Positions 1 through 8,238 of a DNA stretch of 64,000 bases are shown here, piece after piece. Made by a program: the position numbers and the translations under genes. A model generated the notes under the pieces. The model did no database searches and was not told the DNA's origin. It saw only the letters and a program-made list of their open reading frames with translations. The number at the start of each line of letters is the position of its first letter. Position 1 is the first letter of the stretch. This stretch comes from Mucilaginibacter tolerans (GTDB lineage Bacteria > Bacteroidota > Bacteroidia > Sphingobacteriales > Sphingobacteriaceae), in the NCBI RefSeq assembly GCF_030519375.1, contig NZ_JAUMKB010000025.1, positions 1 to 64,000 on the forward strand, read 5' to 3'.

Positions 1-284
1 AATTCACCTACAAAAGCAGCTTTTCCAACTTTCTTTTTTAAGCCCAGGTCAACCATTCCGATTGATACAGAGTTTTGGTCAGAGGCAAAGCTGGTCCCGA
101 TATTATTGTGACCTGAAAAGTCATATTTATAATAGGTATCTACCGAACCTGAGAAAATCAGCGGCGGATCTTTTGGATCAGCTGTGGTGCCAACCTTGCC
201 GGTATCGGCAACTGCTGATGTAGAGGCTTTGGCTGACGCGACAGCAATAACGAATAGTGATAGTAGTAAAAGTATTTTTTTCAT
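1..284 (-). CDS. Outer-membrane beta-barrel porin, partial (3' end outside window)
   Basis: The first 94 codons are visible; the gene runs off the left edge. It starts MKKILLLLSLFVIAVASAKA, a typical Sec signal peptide, followed by a short polar linker and FSGSVDTYYKYDFSG. That strand pattern (a GSVDxYY-type first strand) is what I know from the OmpL-like beta-barrel porin-2 family of Bacteroidota. It lies downstream of amtB on the same strand, 234 bases away, so it may serve uptake of small nitrogen compounds across the outer membrane; that role is inferred from position only. A terminator-like inverted repeat lies between the two genes. Family assignment is moderate because only the N-terminus is seen. 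Confidence 0.65.
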   Translation of the reverse strand, partial: MKKILLLLSLFVIAVASAKASTSAVADTGKVGTTADPKDPPLIFSGSVDTYYKYDFSGHNNIGTSFASDQNSVSIGMVDLGLKKKVGKAAFVGE

Positions 285-292
285 GACAATTG

Positions 293-342
293 TTGTTTGA
301 TTGATTTGATTTGAACTATTTGGTTTGATTTGATTGATTTGG
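293..342. repeat. TTTGATT/TTTGATTTG degenerate short repeat
   Basis: Just upstream of the porin start, the words TTTGATT, GATTTGA and GGTTTGATT recur over about 50 bases (for example TTTGATTGATTTGATTTG). This is one member of the locus-specific short-repeat clusters found at many junctions in the window. It lies in the presumed 5' UTR of the porin, so it could affect mRNA structure or translation; nothing in the sequence proves this. Confidence 0.5.
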
Positions 343-423
343 AACATAAAATCCCCAGTAAGCATAAACTTCATGTTTTAGCAGTTATTAAGATCCTGGG
401 AATTTTACTAAAGACTTAGAAAA

Positions 424-489
424 ATCCCGTGCGGTCAATTTTATCCTGGTTGTAAAATCTCAGACTATGTTTTAGCAACCGCACGGGAT
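424..489 (-). terminator. Long-loop inverted repeat, probable amtB terminator
   Basis: ATCCCGTGCGGT (424-435) and ACCGCACGGGAT (478-489) are a perfect 12-bp inverted repeat with a 42-base loop. Read on the minus strand, the second arm runs straight into TTTTTC, as in an intrinsic terminator. It begins about 30 bases past the amtB stop, so it would end the amtB message or limit read-through into the porin. The loop is unusually long for a simple terminator. Confidence 0.55.
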
Positions 490-518
490 CTATGAAGAAT
501 TACAGTGCTTATTATCTA

Positions 519-2147
519 TTAAGCTTCTGCAGGTAATTTAACACCTTTGTCGAATAAGCCGGTCAGGCTTACATCGTCATCCTGAGCAGGATAAACTTCG
601 ATACCATGATCGAATACATCCAGGCCGCCCAATCCTGTTTCGCCATGTTCTTCAACACGCAGTTTCCAAGGATTTGGAAGTTTATTTATAATAAACATCA
701 TGATCCCTGTAACAACAAATACAGCAGCAGCAATAGTAAATGTACCTATAGCCTGAGCTTCGAATACGCTCCAGCCACCACCGTAGAATAGACCAGTTAC
801 AGGAGCTGAGTTATCCGGACCAGTTGGGCCAGTTGCACCAAATTGACCAGAAGCGAACAGACCTAATGATAAAGTACCCCAGATACCAGCGAAACCGTGT
901 ACTGAAACAGCACCTACTGGATCGTCAATTCTGAACCACTCGATAAGGTACATACCGCCAAATACAACTAAACCTGCAACAGCACCCAATATGGTAGCAC
1001 CAAGTGGGCTTACCCAGTAACAAGGACAGGTAATAGCAACCAGGCCACCAAGACAGCCGTTCAGCGTGTACCCTAAGTCAAATTTACCCTTAGTATCACC
1101 CCACCACAATGCAGCGATCATAGCAAACATACCGCCTGAGCAGGCCGCCAGAGTTGTATTGGTAGCAACACGACCAATACCTTGTACGTCCATAGCAGAA
1201 AGTGTACTACCAGGGTTAAATCCATACCAGCCGAACCATAAGATAAATGTACCTACAGCGGCAACTAACATGTTATGTCCCGGTGGCATGCCGCCTTTCT
1301 CTTTATTATCACGTTTGAATATACGTCCAATACGAGGTCCTAAAACAACTGCACCGGCTAATGATGCTATACCACCAATAGTGTGCACAACTGTTGAACC
1401 TGCGAAATCGCGGAAGCCTTGACCTAATGATTCAAAGAAGTTGCCTTTAGAACCCATTAGTGCTAAAAACCCATCAGGTCCCCAAGCCCAGTGACCTATG
1501 ATTGGGTAAATAAAGCCGGTAATACCTATACTGTAAAGAATATCTCCACGGAAGCTTGTACGACCGATCATCGCACCAGAAACGATAGTTGAACAGGTGT
1601 CAGCAAAAGCGTACTGGAATATCCAGTGTGCAATTACCGGGATACCGGTGCTGCCATAAGTCTCAGGTGTGTTTTGAAGGAAGAACCATGATCCGCTGAT
1701 CTTTCCTGTAGGATCTCCATGCCATCCGATGAAGCCATTGCCCCATCCGAACATGAAGGCATAGCCTACAGCATAAAACAGGATACCGCAAAGGCAGGTA
1801 TCAAACACGCACTCCATCAACACATTCACTGTTTCGCGCTTGCGGGCAAAGCCTGCTTCAAGCATTACGAAACCAGCCTGCATCCCAAAAACCAGAAATG
1901 CGGCCACCAATGTCCACACTGTATTCATCGTATTCATCATCGATGTTTCCAGGTCAGTTGGTTTAGCCGGTGCGGTAGCAGCATGGGCAGCGGTAGGTAA
2001 TAGTCCTGGAATAGTCATCATGGCTACCAGCACTAAACCTAATCCGATCATTTTTCCAGAAAAAATGGTCGCTCCGAGCGCCCACCTTTCACGCGTCAGT
2101 TGTCGGAGAAGACTGAACAAGTTCACTTTTGGAGATTTTACTTTCAT
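519..2147 (-). CDS. amtB: Ammonium transporter AmtB
   Basis: Inner-membrane ammonium channel of the Amt/MEP/Rh family, 542 residues. The N-terminus is long and basic (about 30 residues) before a hydrophobic stretch ending TAAHAA, which looks like an extended signal peptide. The family signature appears as DFAGSTVVHTIGG, and the two pore histidines are in TVVHTIGG and SVHGFAGIWGT. It is about 115 residues longer than E. coli AmtB, partly from the N-terminal leader and partly from a C-terminal tail ending in VSLTGLFDKGVKLPAEA. It is divergent from glnN across 556 AT-rich bases, which suggests shared nitrogen control. No glnK (PII) gene adjoins it, unlike the common glnK-amtB arrangement. Confidence 0.95.
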   Translation of the reverse strand: MKVKSPKVNLFSLLRQLTRERWALGATIFSGKMIGLGLVLVAMMTIPGLLPTAAHAATAPAKPTDLETSMMNTMNTVWTLVAAFLVFGMQAGFVMLEAGFARKRETVNVLMECVFDTCLCGILFYAVGYAFMFGWGNGFIGWHGDPTGKISGSWFFLQNTPETYGSTGIPVIAHWIFQYAFADTCSTIVSGAMIGRTSFRGDILYSIGITGFIYPIIGHWAWGPDGFLALMGSKGNFFESLGQGFRDFAGSTVVHTIGGIASLAGAVVLGPRIGRIFKRDNKEKGGMPPGHNMLVAAVGTFILWFGWYGFNPGSTLSAMDVQGIGRVATNTTLAACSGGMFAMIAALWWGDTKGKFDLGYTLNGCLGGLVAITCPCYWVSPLGATILGAVAGLVVFGGMYLIEWFRIDDPVGAVSVHGFAGIWGTLSLGLFASGQFGATGPTGPDNSAPVTGLFYGGGWSVFEAQAIGTFTIAAAVFVVTGIMMFIINKLPNPWKLRVEEHGETGLGGLDVFDHGIEVYPAQDDDVSLTGLFDKGVKLPAEA

Positions 2148-2703
2148 TGTTTGTTTAATTTAGTTTGATTGATATGAACGAATTTTATGATATTTTGAAT
2201 GTTTAACGCATTTAATATTAAATATATCACCTAAACTTTTAATAGAATCATACATTTTTTAAATTTTAAATATGATTTTATTAATTTTTTATGAAATTAT
2301 GTATGTTTTTCAAAAAAAACAAATTTTTAATTGCCATTTTTACATAAAAACATGAAGAATTATGAAAATCATAAAAAACATGGTAAAAAATATACACATT
2401 TTGCATTATTTTCAATTAAAAAAGATCAATATCAAAGCACATCACACAAATCTGATGTAAAAATTACACCTTTTTAAATTTCAGCGGCCAACTTCTGGCT
2501 ATTTTTCAAAATTTCATCAAAAAACACTTCTCAAACAGACACTTTTTGAAAAAAATTGCAAATTTTTAGCCCTTTGACGTGCCAATACCATTAAAAAGCA
2601 TTGTTTGGACATGCTTTTTTTAAATTATCAGATATTTTGGCCAAATATTCTGTGTATTCTCACAGATAATTTTACTTTTGAGATAACCTTTAATTCGATA
2701 AAG
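2148..2703. other. 556-base AT-rich intergenic region, amtB/glnN divergent control region
   Basis: No gene is supported here; the only extended frame is an upstream in-frame extension of glnN with no homology-like content. The DNA is very AT-rich, with A and T runs. The glnN-proximal end carries a TACTTTTG box. I saw no sigma-54 type TGGC-N8-TTGC element on either strand. Both flanking genes assimilate ammonium, so this is the likely site of nitrogen-responsive control. Confidence 0.6.
2673..2680 (+). promoter_or_regulatory. -7 promoter box of glnN (TACTTTTG)
   Basis: TACTTTTG matches the Bacteroidota -7 consensus TAnnTTTG exactly and lies 23 bases before the chosen glnN ATG. No TTG is seen at 17-23 bases upstream, so the -33 element is weak or absent, which would fit an activated promoter. 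Confidence 0.5.
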
Positions 2704-4878
2704 ATGTCAAACATTCGATTTCAGGCTTTGCGGGCTGTACTAAATAGAACCATGCCCGATGTAAAGCTACCCTCAACTAAAATCTCAGATTATTTCAATT
2801 CCAACGTATTTGACAAGCTGAAAATGAAAGAATATCTTTCAAAAGAAGCTTACCAGGTTATTATCAACTCTATTGAAAAAGGTGAGCCTATCCCCAGGGA
2901 TATGGCCGAGCAGGTAGCATCGGTAATGAAATCGTGGGCAATGAGCAAAAACGCTACGCATTATACACACTGGTTTCAGCCGCTTACCGGCTCGACGGCT
3001 GAAAAGCATGATGCTTTTTTTGAACCGACCGGTGATGGCGGAGCTATCGAAGTCTTCTCGGGTGATGCTTTAGCGCAACAGGAGCCGGACGCTTCCAGCT
3101 TCCCAAGCGGGGGCATACGCAATACTTTTGAGGCGCGAGGTTACACTGCATGGGATCCTTCGTCACCTGCATTTATTATGGGGCGTACCTTGTGTATACC
3201 TACCGTATTCGTTTCTTATACCGGCGAGGCATTAGATTATAAGGTACCATTATTAAAGGCATTAAGCGCGCTGGATAAGGCTGCGGTGGATGTATGCCAT
3301 TATTTCGATAAGAGCATAGAAAAAGTTAATGCATCATTAGGTATTGAGCAAGAATATTTCCTGGTTGATATAGCCTTATTTAATGCACGGCCAGATCTGT
3401 ATCTAACGGGCCGTACCTTATTCGGGCACATGTCGGCAAAAAACCAGCAATTGGAAGATCATTATTTTGGTTCGATCCCTGAACGTGTATACGCCTTTAT
3501 GCAGGACATGGAAACTGAAGCCCTTCAATTGGGTATTCCGCTAAAGACCCGCCATAATGAAGTTGCGCCATCGCAGTTTGAGTGCGCACCTATATATGAA
3601 GAGATCAACCTGGCGATAGATCATAACCAGTTATTGATGGACCTGATGGATCGTGTAGCAAAACGCCATAACTTTAAGGTGTTACTGCACGAAAAACCTT
3701 ATGCGGGCATCAACGGATCGGGCAAGCATAATAACTGGTCAATGATCACCAATACAGGTAGAAACTTGTTGTCACCTGGCAAGACACCAAAAAACAACCT
3801 GATGTTCCTTACCTTCTTTGTAAATACCATCAGGGCCGTTTATGAACACGCCGATTTATTGCGTGCTTCTATTGCATCAGTGAATAATGATCACCGTCTT
3901 GGCGCAAATGAAGCGCCGCCTGCTATTATATCTATATTCCTGGGCAGCCAACTGAGTGATGTGCTTGATGAGATCGAAACCTCAAGAATCAGTAAGAAGA
4001 TAAAGGACGATGCTTTGTTATGGCAGGGCATCCCGAAGATACCCGTAATATTAAAGGATAACACCGACCGGAACCGCACCTCTCCTTTCGCCTTTACAGG
4101 AAATAAATTTGAGTTGCGCGCCGTAGGTTCGTCAGCAAATTGCTCTGGTCCGATGACCATCTTAAATATGATAATGGCAGATCAGCTCAGAAAATTCAAG
4201 TATGACGTGGATAAGCTGATAAAAAAAGGTGAAAAGAAAGATGTTGCCTTACTAATGGTTATCAAAAAGTATATCAAGGAATCAAAAAATATACGCTTTG
4301 AGGGCAACGGTTATAGTGAGGAATGGGAAAAAGAAGCCGCAGCGAGAGGTTTGTCCAATTTTAAAACTACTCCGAAAGCACTTGATGCTATACTTTCTGA
4401 AAAATCGACCATCTTATTTGAAGACACCGGAGTATTCAGCAAAAGAGAAGCACATGCCCGTCATGAAATATTATTGGATAGCTTCTATAAGAAGTTACAG
4501 ATAGAAGCCCGTGTAATTGGCGAAATAGTAACCAACGTTATCATACCGGCAGCAATAGCTTATCAAAGCAACCTGGTTGAAAATGTAAAAGGATTAAAAG
4601 ATATAGGTTTGAAAGAATCCAGTTATTCTGCCCAATTGGACATTATTACAAAGATATCCGAGCATGTCAACTTTATTAAGTCAAACGTGGAGGCAATGGT
4701 GACCGAGCGAAAAAAAGCAAACATTATTGAAGATGTCCGCGAAAAGGCTATGGAGTACGATGAAAAAGTAAAAACTTTTTTTGATCCTATCCGCTATCAT
4801 GTAGACAAGCTGGAGCAATTGATTGATGACGAACTTTGGCCTCTTCCTAAATTCAGAGAGCTGATATTTATTAAATAA
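2704..4878 (+). CDS. glnN: Glutamine synthetase type III
   Basis: ATP-dependent ligation of ammonia to glutamate, by the large GSIII type common in Bacteroidota; 724 residues from the chosen start. The frame is open 99 bases further upstream, but that extension is AT-rich, crosses the TACTTTTG box and has no family character, whereas MSNIRFQALRAVLNR is the usual GSIII beginning. Visible motifs are GIEQEYFLVD (metal/glutamate site), RHNEVAPSQFECAPIYEE and the ATP/glutamate loop GINGSGKHNNWSM. The C-terminal third is helical, as in other GSIII proteins. It is divergent from amtB and ends at a strong hairpin. It supplies the glutamine that the neighbouring transporter's ammonium would feed. Confidence 0.95.
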   Translation: MSNIRFQALRAVLNRTMPDVKLPSTKISDYFNSNVFDKLKMKEYLSKEAYQVIINSIEKGEPIPRDMAEQVASVMKSWAMSKNATHYTHWFQPLTGSTAEKHDAFFEPTGDGGAIEVFSGDALAQQEPDASSFPSGGIRNTFEARGYTAWDPSSPAFIMGRTLCIPTVFVSYTGEALDYKVPLLKALSALDKAAVDVCHYFDKSIEKVNASLGIEQEYFLVDIALFNARPDLYLTGRTLFGHMSAKNQQLEDHYFGSIPERVYAFMQDMETEALQLGIPLKTRHNEVAPSQFECAPIYEEINLAIDHNQLLMDLMDRVAKRHNFKVLLHEKPYAGINGSGKHNNWSMITNTGRNLLSPGKTPKNNLMFLTFFVNTIRAVYEHADLLRASIASVNNDHRLGANEAPPAIISIFLGSQLSDVLDEIETSRISKKIKDDALLWQGIPKIPVILKDNTDRNRTSPFAFTGNKFELRAVGSSANCSGPMTILNMIMADQLRKFKYDVDKLIKKGEKKDVALLMVIKKYIKESKNIRFEGNGYSEEWEKEAAARGLSNFKTTPKALDAILSEKSTILFEDTGVFSKREAHARHEILLDSFYKKLQIEARVIGEIVTNVIIPAAIAYQSNLVENVKGLKDIGLKESSYSAQLDIITKISEHVNFIKSNVEAMVTERKKANIIEDVREKAMEYDEKVKTFFDPIRYHVDKLEQLIDDELWPLPKFRELIFIK

Positions 4879-4890
4879 ACACCCATCAAA

Positions 4891-4940
4891 GCACCAATTT
4901 GATTAACCGCAATCAAATTGGTGCTTCTTATTTTCCTTTT
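4891..4940 (+). terminator. Intrinsic terminator of glnN
   Basis: GCACCAATTTGATT (4891-4904), loop AACCGC, then AATCAAATTGGTGC (4911-4924): a perfect 14-bp stem starting 12 bases after the glnN stop, followed by a T-rich tail (TTCTTATTTTCCTTTTTTT). Confidence 0.85.
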
Positions 4941-5014
4941 TTTACAAGAGCCATTTGCGGGCGATAAATAATTTTCTTTCATGAAAATTATTTAATCACT
5001 TTTGCAAAGTTGAG

Positions 5015-6868
5015 ATGTCGTTAAAAAAGCATAAAAACCTAAAAAAATACCTCGAATTTGTTGAGCTGGTAAAAAAATCACGCAAATACAGCTTGAGGAA
5101 AGTTAAAAGCTACGAGATTGTTATCCATTGGCTCAACGCTAAATTATCGCATAATCAATTTCTTATTTTTTCGGGCATACTGGTTGGATGTTCTGCTGGC
5201 CTGGCCGGAGTTGTTCTAAAATCGCTCGTTCATTATATACATTTCATCATTACCAGTAAAGTACATTTCAGTGAACAGATTATTTTTTACGGTCTGTTCC
5301 CTTTTCTGGGTATTGTGCTGACGACGCTTATTGTTATCTATTTTTTCAAGGGACAGGATCGCAAAGGCATACCGGCTATTCTCTTTGAGATTGCCCGCAA
5401 CTCAAGCTTTGTATCATCTGTAAAGATGTATTCGCAGGTTATACAGAGTGCTGTAACTGTAGGTTTGGGTGGATCAGTTGGTCTCGAAAGCCCTATCGCT
5501 GTAACCGGATCGGCAATAGGTTCAAACTTCGCACAAACTTACCAGCTAAATTATAAGGACCGCACCCTATTGCTGGCCTCGGGCGCAGCAGCCGGAATTG
5601 CAGCAGCCTTTAATGCCCCGATAGCCGGGATTATGTTTGCTTTCGAGATACTATTAACCGGCGTAGTTTTTACTGATTTTATTCCGCTTGTTGTTGCAGC
5701 AGTATGCGGGAGTTTACTCTCACGTGTTATATTAAAGGAAGAAGTATTATTCAATTTCAGGGCGCGGCACGATTTTAATTACCATAATGTTCCATATTAT
5801 CTTATCCTTGGCATCTTGTGTGGCTTGTATGCGAGGTATTTTATTGTGATCTCGCAACGGGTTGAGCATTTCTTTCATAGTATAAAGGTATCCAGAATTC
5901 AAAAAGCCCTTATTGGTGGTATTATTCTTTCCTTGCTTTGTCTGCTGTTGCCGCCCCTTTTCGGCGAAGGCTATGAAAGTATCAAATCATTTACCAACGG
6001 CGATATACACCATATTATAGAGCATAGTTTTTTTGACTTCATTGGTTATCAAGAGTGGGTTGTGGTAAGTTTTCTCGGACTGGTTTGTCTGTTAAAAGCC
6101 TTTGCTACCTCTGTAACCTTGTATAGCGGCGGTAACGGTGGCAACTTTGCGCCCTCATTATTTGCCGGGGGAACGCTGGGTTGCCTCTTTGCCTTTATTT
6201 GTTCGTGGATGGGAATTCAGAATGTTCCTACCATCAACCTGATCATTGTTGGAATGGCGGGGGTAATGAGTGGCGTATTATATGCCCCATTAACCGCTAC
6301 GTTTCTGATAGCTGAGTCGAGCTCAGGTTATGATCTTTTTATCCCTTTGATGATCGTTTGCGTAATATCGTTCCTGATAGGCAAATGGTTTTCTCCTATC
6401 TCTCCTGACTTGAAAAAACTAGCGGATGAAGGTAAAATATTTACACGGGAGCATGATAAAAATCTTCTTTTATTGATCAATGTTGAAGAACTGATCGAAC
6501 AACATGCGCTCACACTGGATATCAAGGCAACATTTCAGGATTTGATGGAAGTAGTAAAACATGGAAAACGAAACATCATTGCTGTGCTTAATGAAGGAGA
6601 GCTGGCCGGTGTAATTTTCCTCGACGACTTAAGACCTGTCCTGTTCAACCCTGATTTTCGGGAAACCGATATACTTACATTCATGAAAATACCTGTACAG
6701 GTAATAAGCAATCACGAGAATATGGTTTCTGTTATCAATAAGTTTGATGAAACATCAACCTGGGTATTGCCAGTTGTTGACGATCGGAATCAATTTCTGG
6801 GTTTTATTTCTAAATCGGCTGCTTTAAATAAGTATCGCCAGTTACTAAAAGAGTACTCTGATTTATAA
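5015..6868 (+). CDS. ClC-family chloride channel/antiporter with C-terminal CBS pair
   Basis: Integral inner-membrane ClC protein, 617 residues. The ClC selectivity segments are visible: RKGIP (116-120) at the GSGIP position, GLESP (156-160) at the GREGP position with the gating glutamate kept (E158), and GGNGGNFAPSLFAGG around residue 375. After the membrane domain, residues from about 485 to the end look like two CBS domains (INVEELIEQHALTLDIKAT, then a second copy ending FLGFISKSAALNKYR). The first segment has Lys where many transporters have the central Ser of GSGIP, so ion preference cannot be read off. A TTTG box ends at 5004, close to the ATG. It stands alone between glnN and purM. Confidence 0.9.
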   Translation: MSLKKHKNLKKYLEFVELVKKSRKYSLRKVKSYEIVIHWLNAKLSHNQFLIFSGILVGCSAGLAGVVLKSLVHYIHFIITSKVHFSEQIIFYGLFPFLGIVLTTLIVIYFFKGQDRKGIPAILFEIARNSSFVSSVKMYSQVIQSAVTVGLGGSVGLESPIAVTGSAIGSNFAQTYQLNYKDRTLLLASGAAAGIAAAFNAPIAGIMFAFEILLTGVVFTDFIPLVVAAVCGSLLSRVILKEEVLFNFRARHDFNYHNVPYYLILGILCGLYARYFIVISQRVEHFFHSIKVSRIQKALIGGIILSLLCLLLPPLFGEGYESIKSFTNGDIHHIIEHSFFDFIGYQEWVVVSFLGLVCLLKAFATSVTLYSGGNGGNFAPSLFAGGTLGCLFAFICSWMGIQNVPTINLIIVGMAGVMSGVLYAPLTATFLIAESSSGYDLFIPLMIVCVISFLIGKWFSPISPDLKKLADEGKIFTREHDKNLLLLINVEELIEQHALTLDIKATFQDLMEVVKHGKRNIIAVLNEGELAGVIFLDDLRPVLFNPDFRETDILTFMKIPVQVISNHENMVSVINKFDETSTWVLPVVDDRNQFLGFISKSAALNKYRQLLKEYSDL

Positions 6869-6875
6869 AGCGGAA

Positions 6876-6960
6876 GTGTAGTTGTAAATGTTGTATTGGT
6901 TGTAGAAGTTGAAATAATTGACCGTTCACCACTAGCTATTCACCACTCATCACTATTCAC
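6876..6960. repeat. Degenerate short repeats upstream of purM
   Basis: Two word sets follow each other: GTTGTA-type (GTAGTTGTAAATGTTGTATTGGTTGTAGAAGTTG) units, here described as GTAGTTG/GTTGTATTGGTTG, and TTCACCACT/TTCACTA units. The 13-mer GTTGTATTGGTTG at 6890-6902 occurs again at 30007-30019 before the KirBac gene. Part of the locus-specific repeat class. Confidence 0.55.
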
Positions 6961-6968
6961 TATATTTG
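6961..6968 (+). promoter_or_regulatory. -7 promoter box of purM (TATATTTG), leaderless mRNA predicted
   Basis: TATATTTG is an exact TAnnTTTG match ending three bases before the purM ATG at 6972. A start site a few bases downstream of the box would fall at or next to the A of the ATG, giving a leaderless message. Confidence 0.55.
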
Positions 6969-6971
6969 CCC

Positions 6972-8153
6972 ATGATTTCTTCGCAACGATATGATCAAAG
7001 GGGCGTATCAGCCTCAAAAGATGATGTTCACAATGCTATAAAAAACATTGACAAAGGCATTTTCCCCAAAGCTTTCTGTAAAATAATTCCAGATATATTA
7101 AACGGCGATCCGGCTTACTGCAATATTATGCATGCTGATGGAGCCGGAACCAAATCATCCCTGGCCTACAGTTACTGGAAAGAAACCGGAGACCTATCAG
7201 TTTGGCGCGGTATAGCCCAGGACGCCATTATCATGAATCTTGATGACCTGCTCTGTGTAGGCGCCATCGATAATATTCTGCTTTCATCCACTATAGGCCG
7301 TAATAAAAACCTGATACCGGGCGATGTAATCGCTGCTATTATTAATGGTACCGAAGAAATTTTAACCGAACTACGTGACGCCGGAATAGGAATATACTCT
7401 ACAGGCGGCGAAACGGCTGATGTTGGCGACCTTGTGCGGACTATCATTGTCGACTCGACGGTAACCTGTCGGATGAAACGTGAAGATGTAATCTCGAACG
7501 ACCGCATAAAACCGGGAGATGTAATTGTCGGTCTGGCTTCGTATGGTAAAGCCACTTACGAAAAGGAATACAATGGCGGCATGGGCTCTAATGGTTTAAC
7601 ATCTGCCCGTCATGATGTATTCAATAAAACTACTGCCGAAAAATTCCCCGAAAGCTACGATCATGCTGTGCCATATGAATTGGTATTCTCGGGCAGCAAA
7701 AACCTGACTGATAAAATCTCTATAGGTAATGGCGAAAGCGTAACGGCAGGTAAACTGGTTCTTTCCCCTACCCGCACCTATGCACCAATTATCAAAAAGA
7801 TATTGGATACTTACCGCAGCCAGATTCATGGCATGGTGCATTGCAGTGGTGGTGCACAAACCAAAGTGCTGCATTTTATCGATAATCTGCATGTAATAAA
7901 AGATAACCTGTTCCAGGTTCCGCCACTATTTAAATTGATATACGAAGAATCCGGAACCAGCTGGCAGGAAATGTATAAAGTGTTTAATATGGGTCACCGT
8001 ATGGAATTATACGTTCCGCAAGAGATCTCGTCTGACCTGATCAGCATATCCAAAAGCTTTGGCGTTGACGCACAAATTATTGGCTGTGTGGAGGCAGCCG
8101 AAAAGAAACAAGTGACCGTAAAATCGGAGTTTGGAGAGTTTGTATATAACTAA
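6972..8153 (+). CDS. purM: Phosphoribosylformylglycinamidine cyclo-ligase (AIR synthase)
   Basis: ATP-dependent ring closure of FGAM to aminoimidazole ribotide in purine synthesis; cytosolic; 393 residues, the length of the Bacteroidota form (about 390) rather than the 345 of E. coli. Visible are the PurM-type loops MHADGAGTKSSLAY, IAQDAIIMNLDDLLCVGA and STGGETADVGDLVRT, and later YEKEYNGGMGSNGLTSARH and LSPTRTYAPI, SGGAQTKV, NMGHRMELYV. The ATG at 6972 was chosen over the in-frame TTG at 6966 because that TTG lies inside the -7 box. It ends at a bidirectional hairpin facing the TonB receptor gene. No other pur gene is adjacent. Confidence 0.92.
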   Translation: MISSQRYDQRGVSASKDDVHNAIKNIDKGIFPKAFCKIIPDILNGDPAYCNIMHADGAGTKSSLAYSYWKETGDLSVWRGIAQDAIIMNLDDLLCVGAIDNILLSSTIGRNKNLIPGDVIAAIINGTEEILTELRDAGIGIYSTGGETADVGDLVRTIIVDSTVTCRMKREDVISNDRIKPGDVIVGLASYGKATYEKEYNGGMGSNGLTSARHDVFNKTTAEKFPESYDHAVPYELVFSGSKNLTDKISIGNGESVTAGKLVLSPTRTYAPIIKKILDTYRSQIHGMVHCSGGAQTKVLHFIDNLHVIKDNLFQVPPLFKLIYEESGTSWQEMYKVFNMGHRMELYVPQEISSDLISISKSFGVDAQIIGCVEAAEKKQVTVKSEFGEFVYN

Positions 8154-8180
8154 TCCGATATAAGGAGCTTATATTTTTTA

Positions 8181-8223
8181 ACAACAAAAAACCCCGGTCC
8201 ATTGGAGCGGGGTTTTTTGTTGT
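8181..8223. terminator. Bidirectional intrinsic terminator, purM / TonB receptor
   Basis: ACAACAAAAAACCCCG (8181-8196) pairs with CGGGGTTTTTTGTTGT (8208-8223) over 16 bp, with an 11-base loop. The A-run and T-run flank the GC core, so it works on both strands for the convergent genes. Confidence 0.92.
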
Positions 8224-8238
8224 CATGATTAATCAATA

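Noticed and set aside
1066-2163. Several plus-strand frames of 90-118 residues over amtB
   Set aside because: All lie antisense to the conserved amtB coding region; none has a plausible start context or family pattern.
2605-2703. N-terminal extension of glnN by 33 residues
   Set aside because: The extension crosses the TACTTTTG promoter box, is AT-rich and has no family character; MSNIRFQAL is the usual start.
2148-2703. Sigma-54 promoter between amtB and glnN
   Set aside because: No TGGC-N8-TTGC-type pair was found on either strand, although the genes and rpoN would make one plausible.
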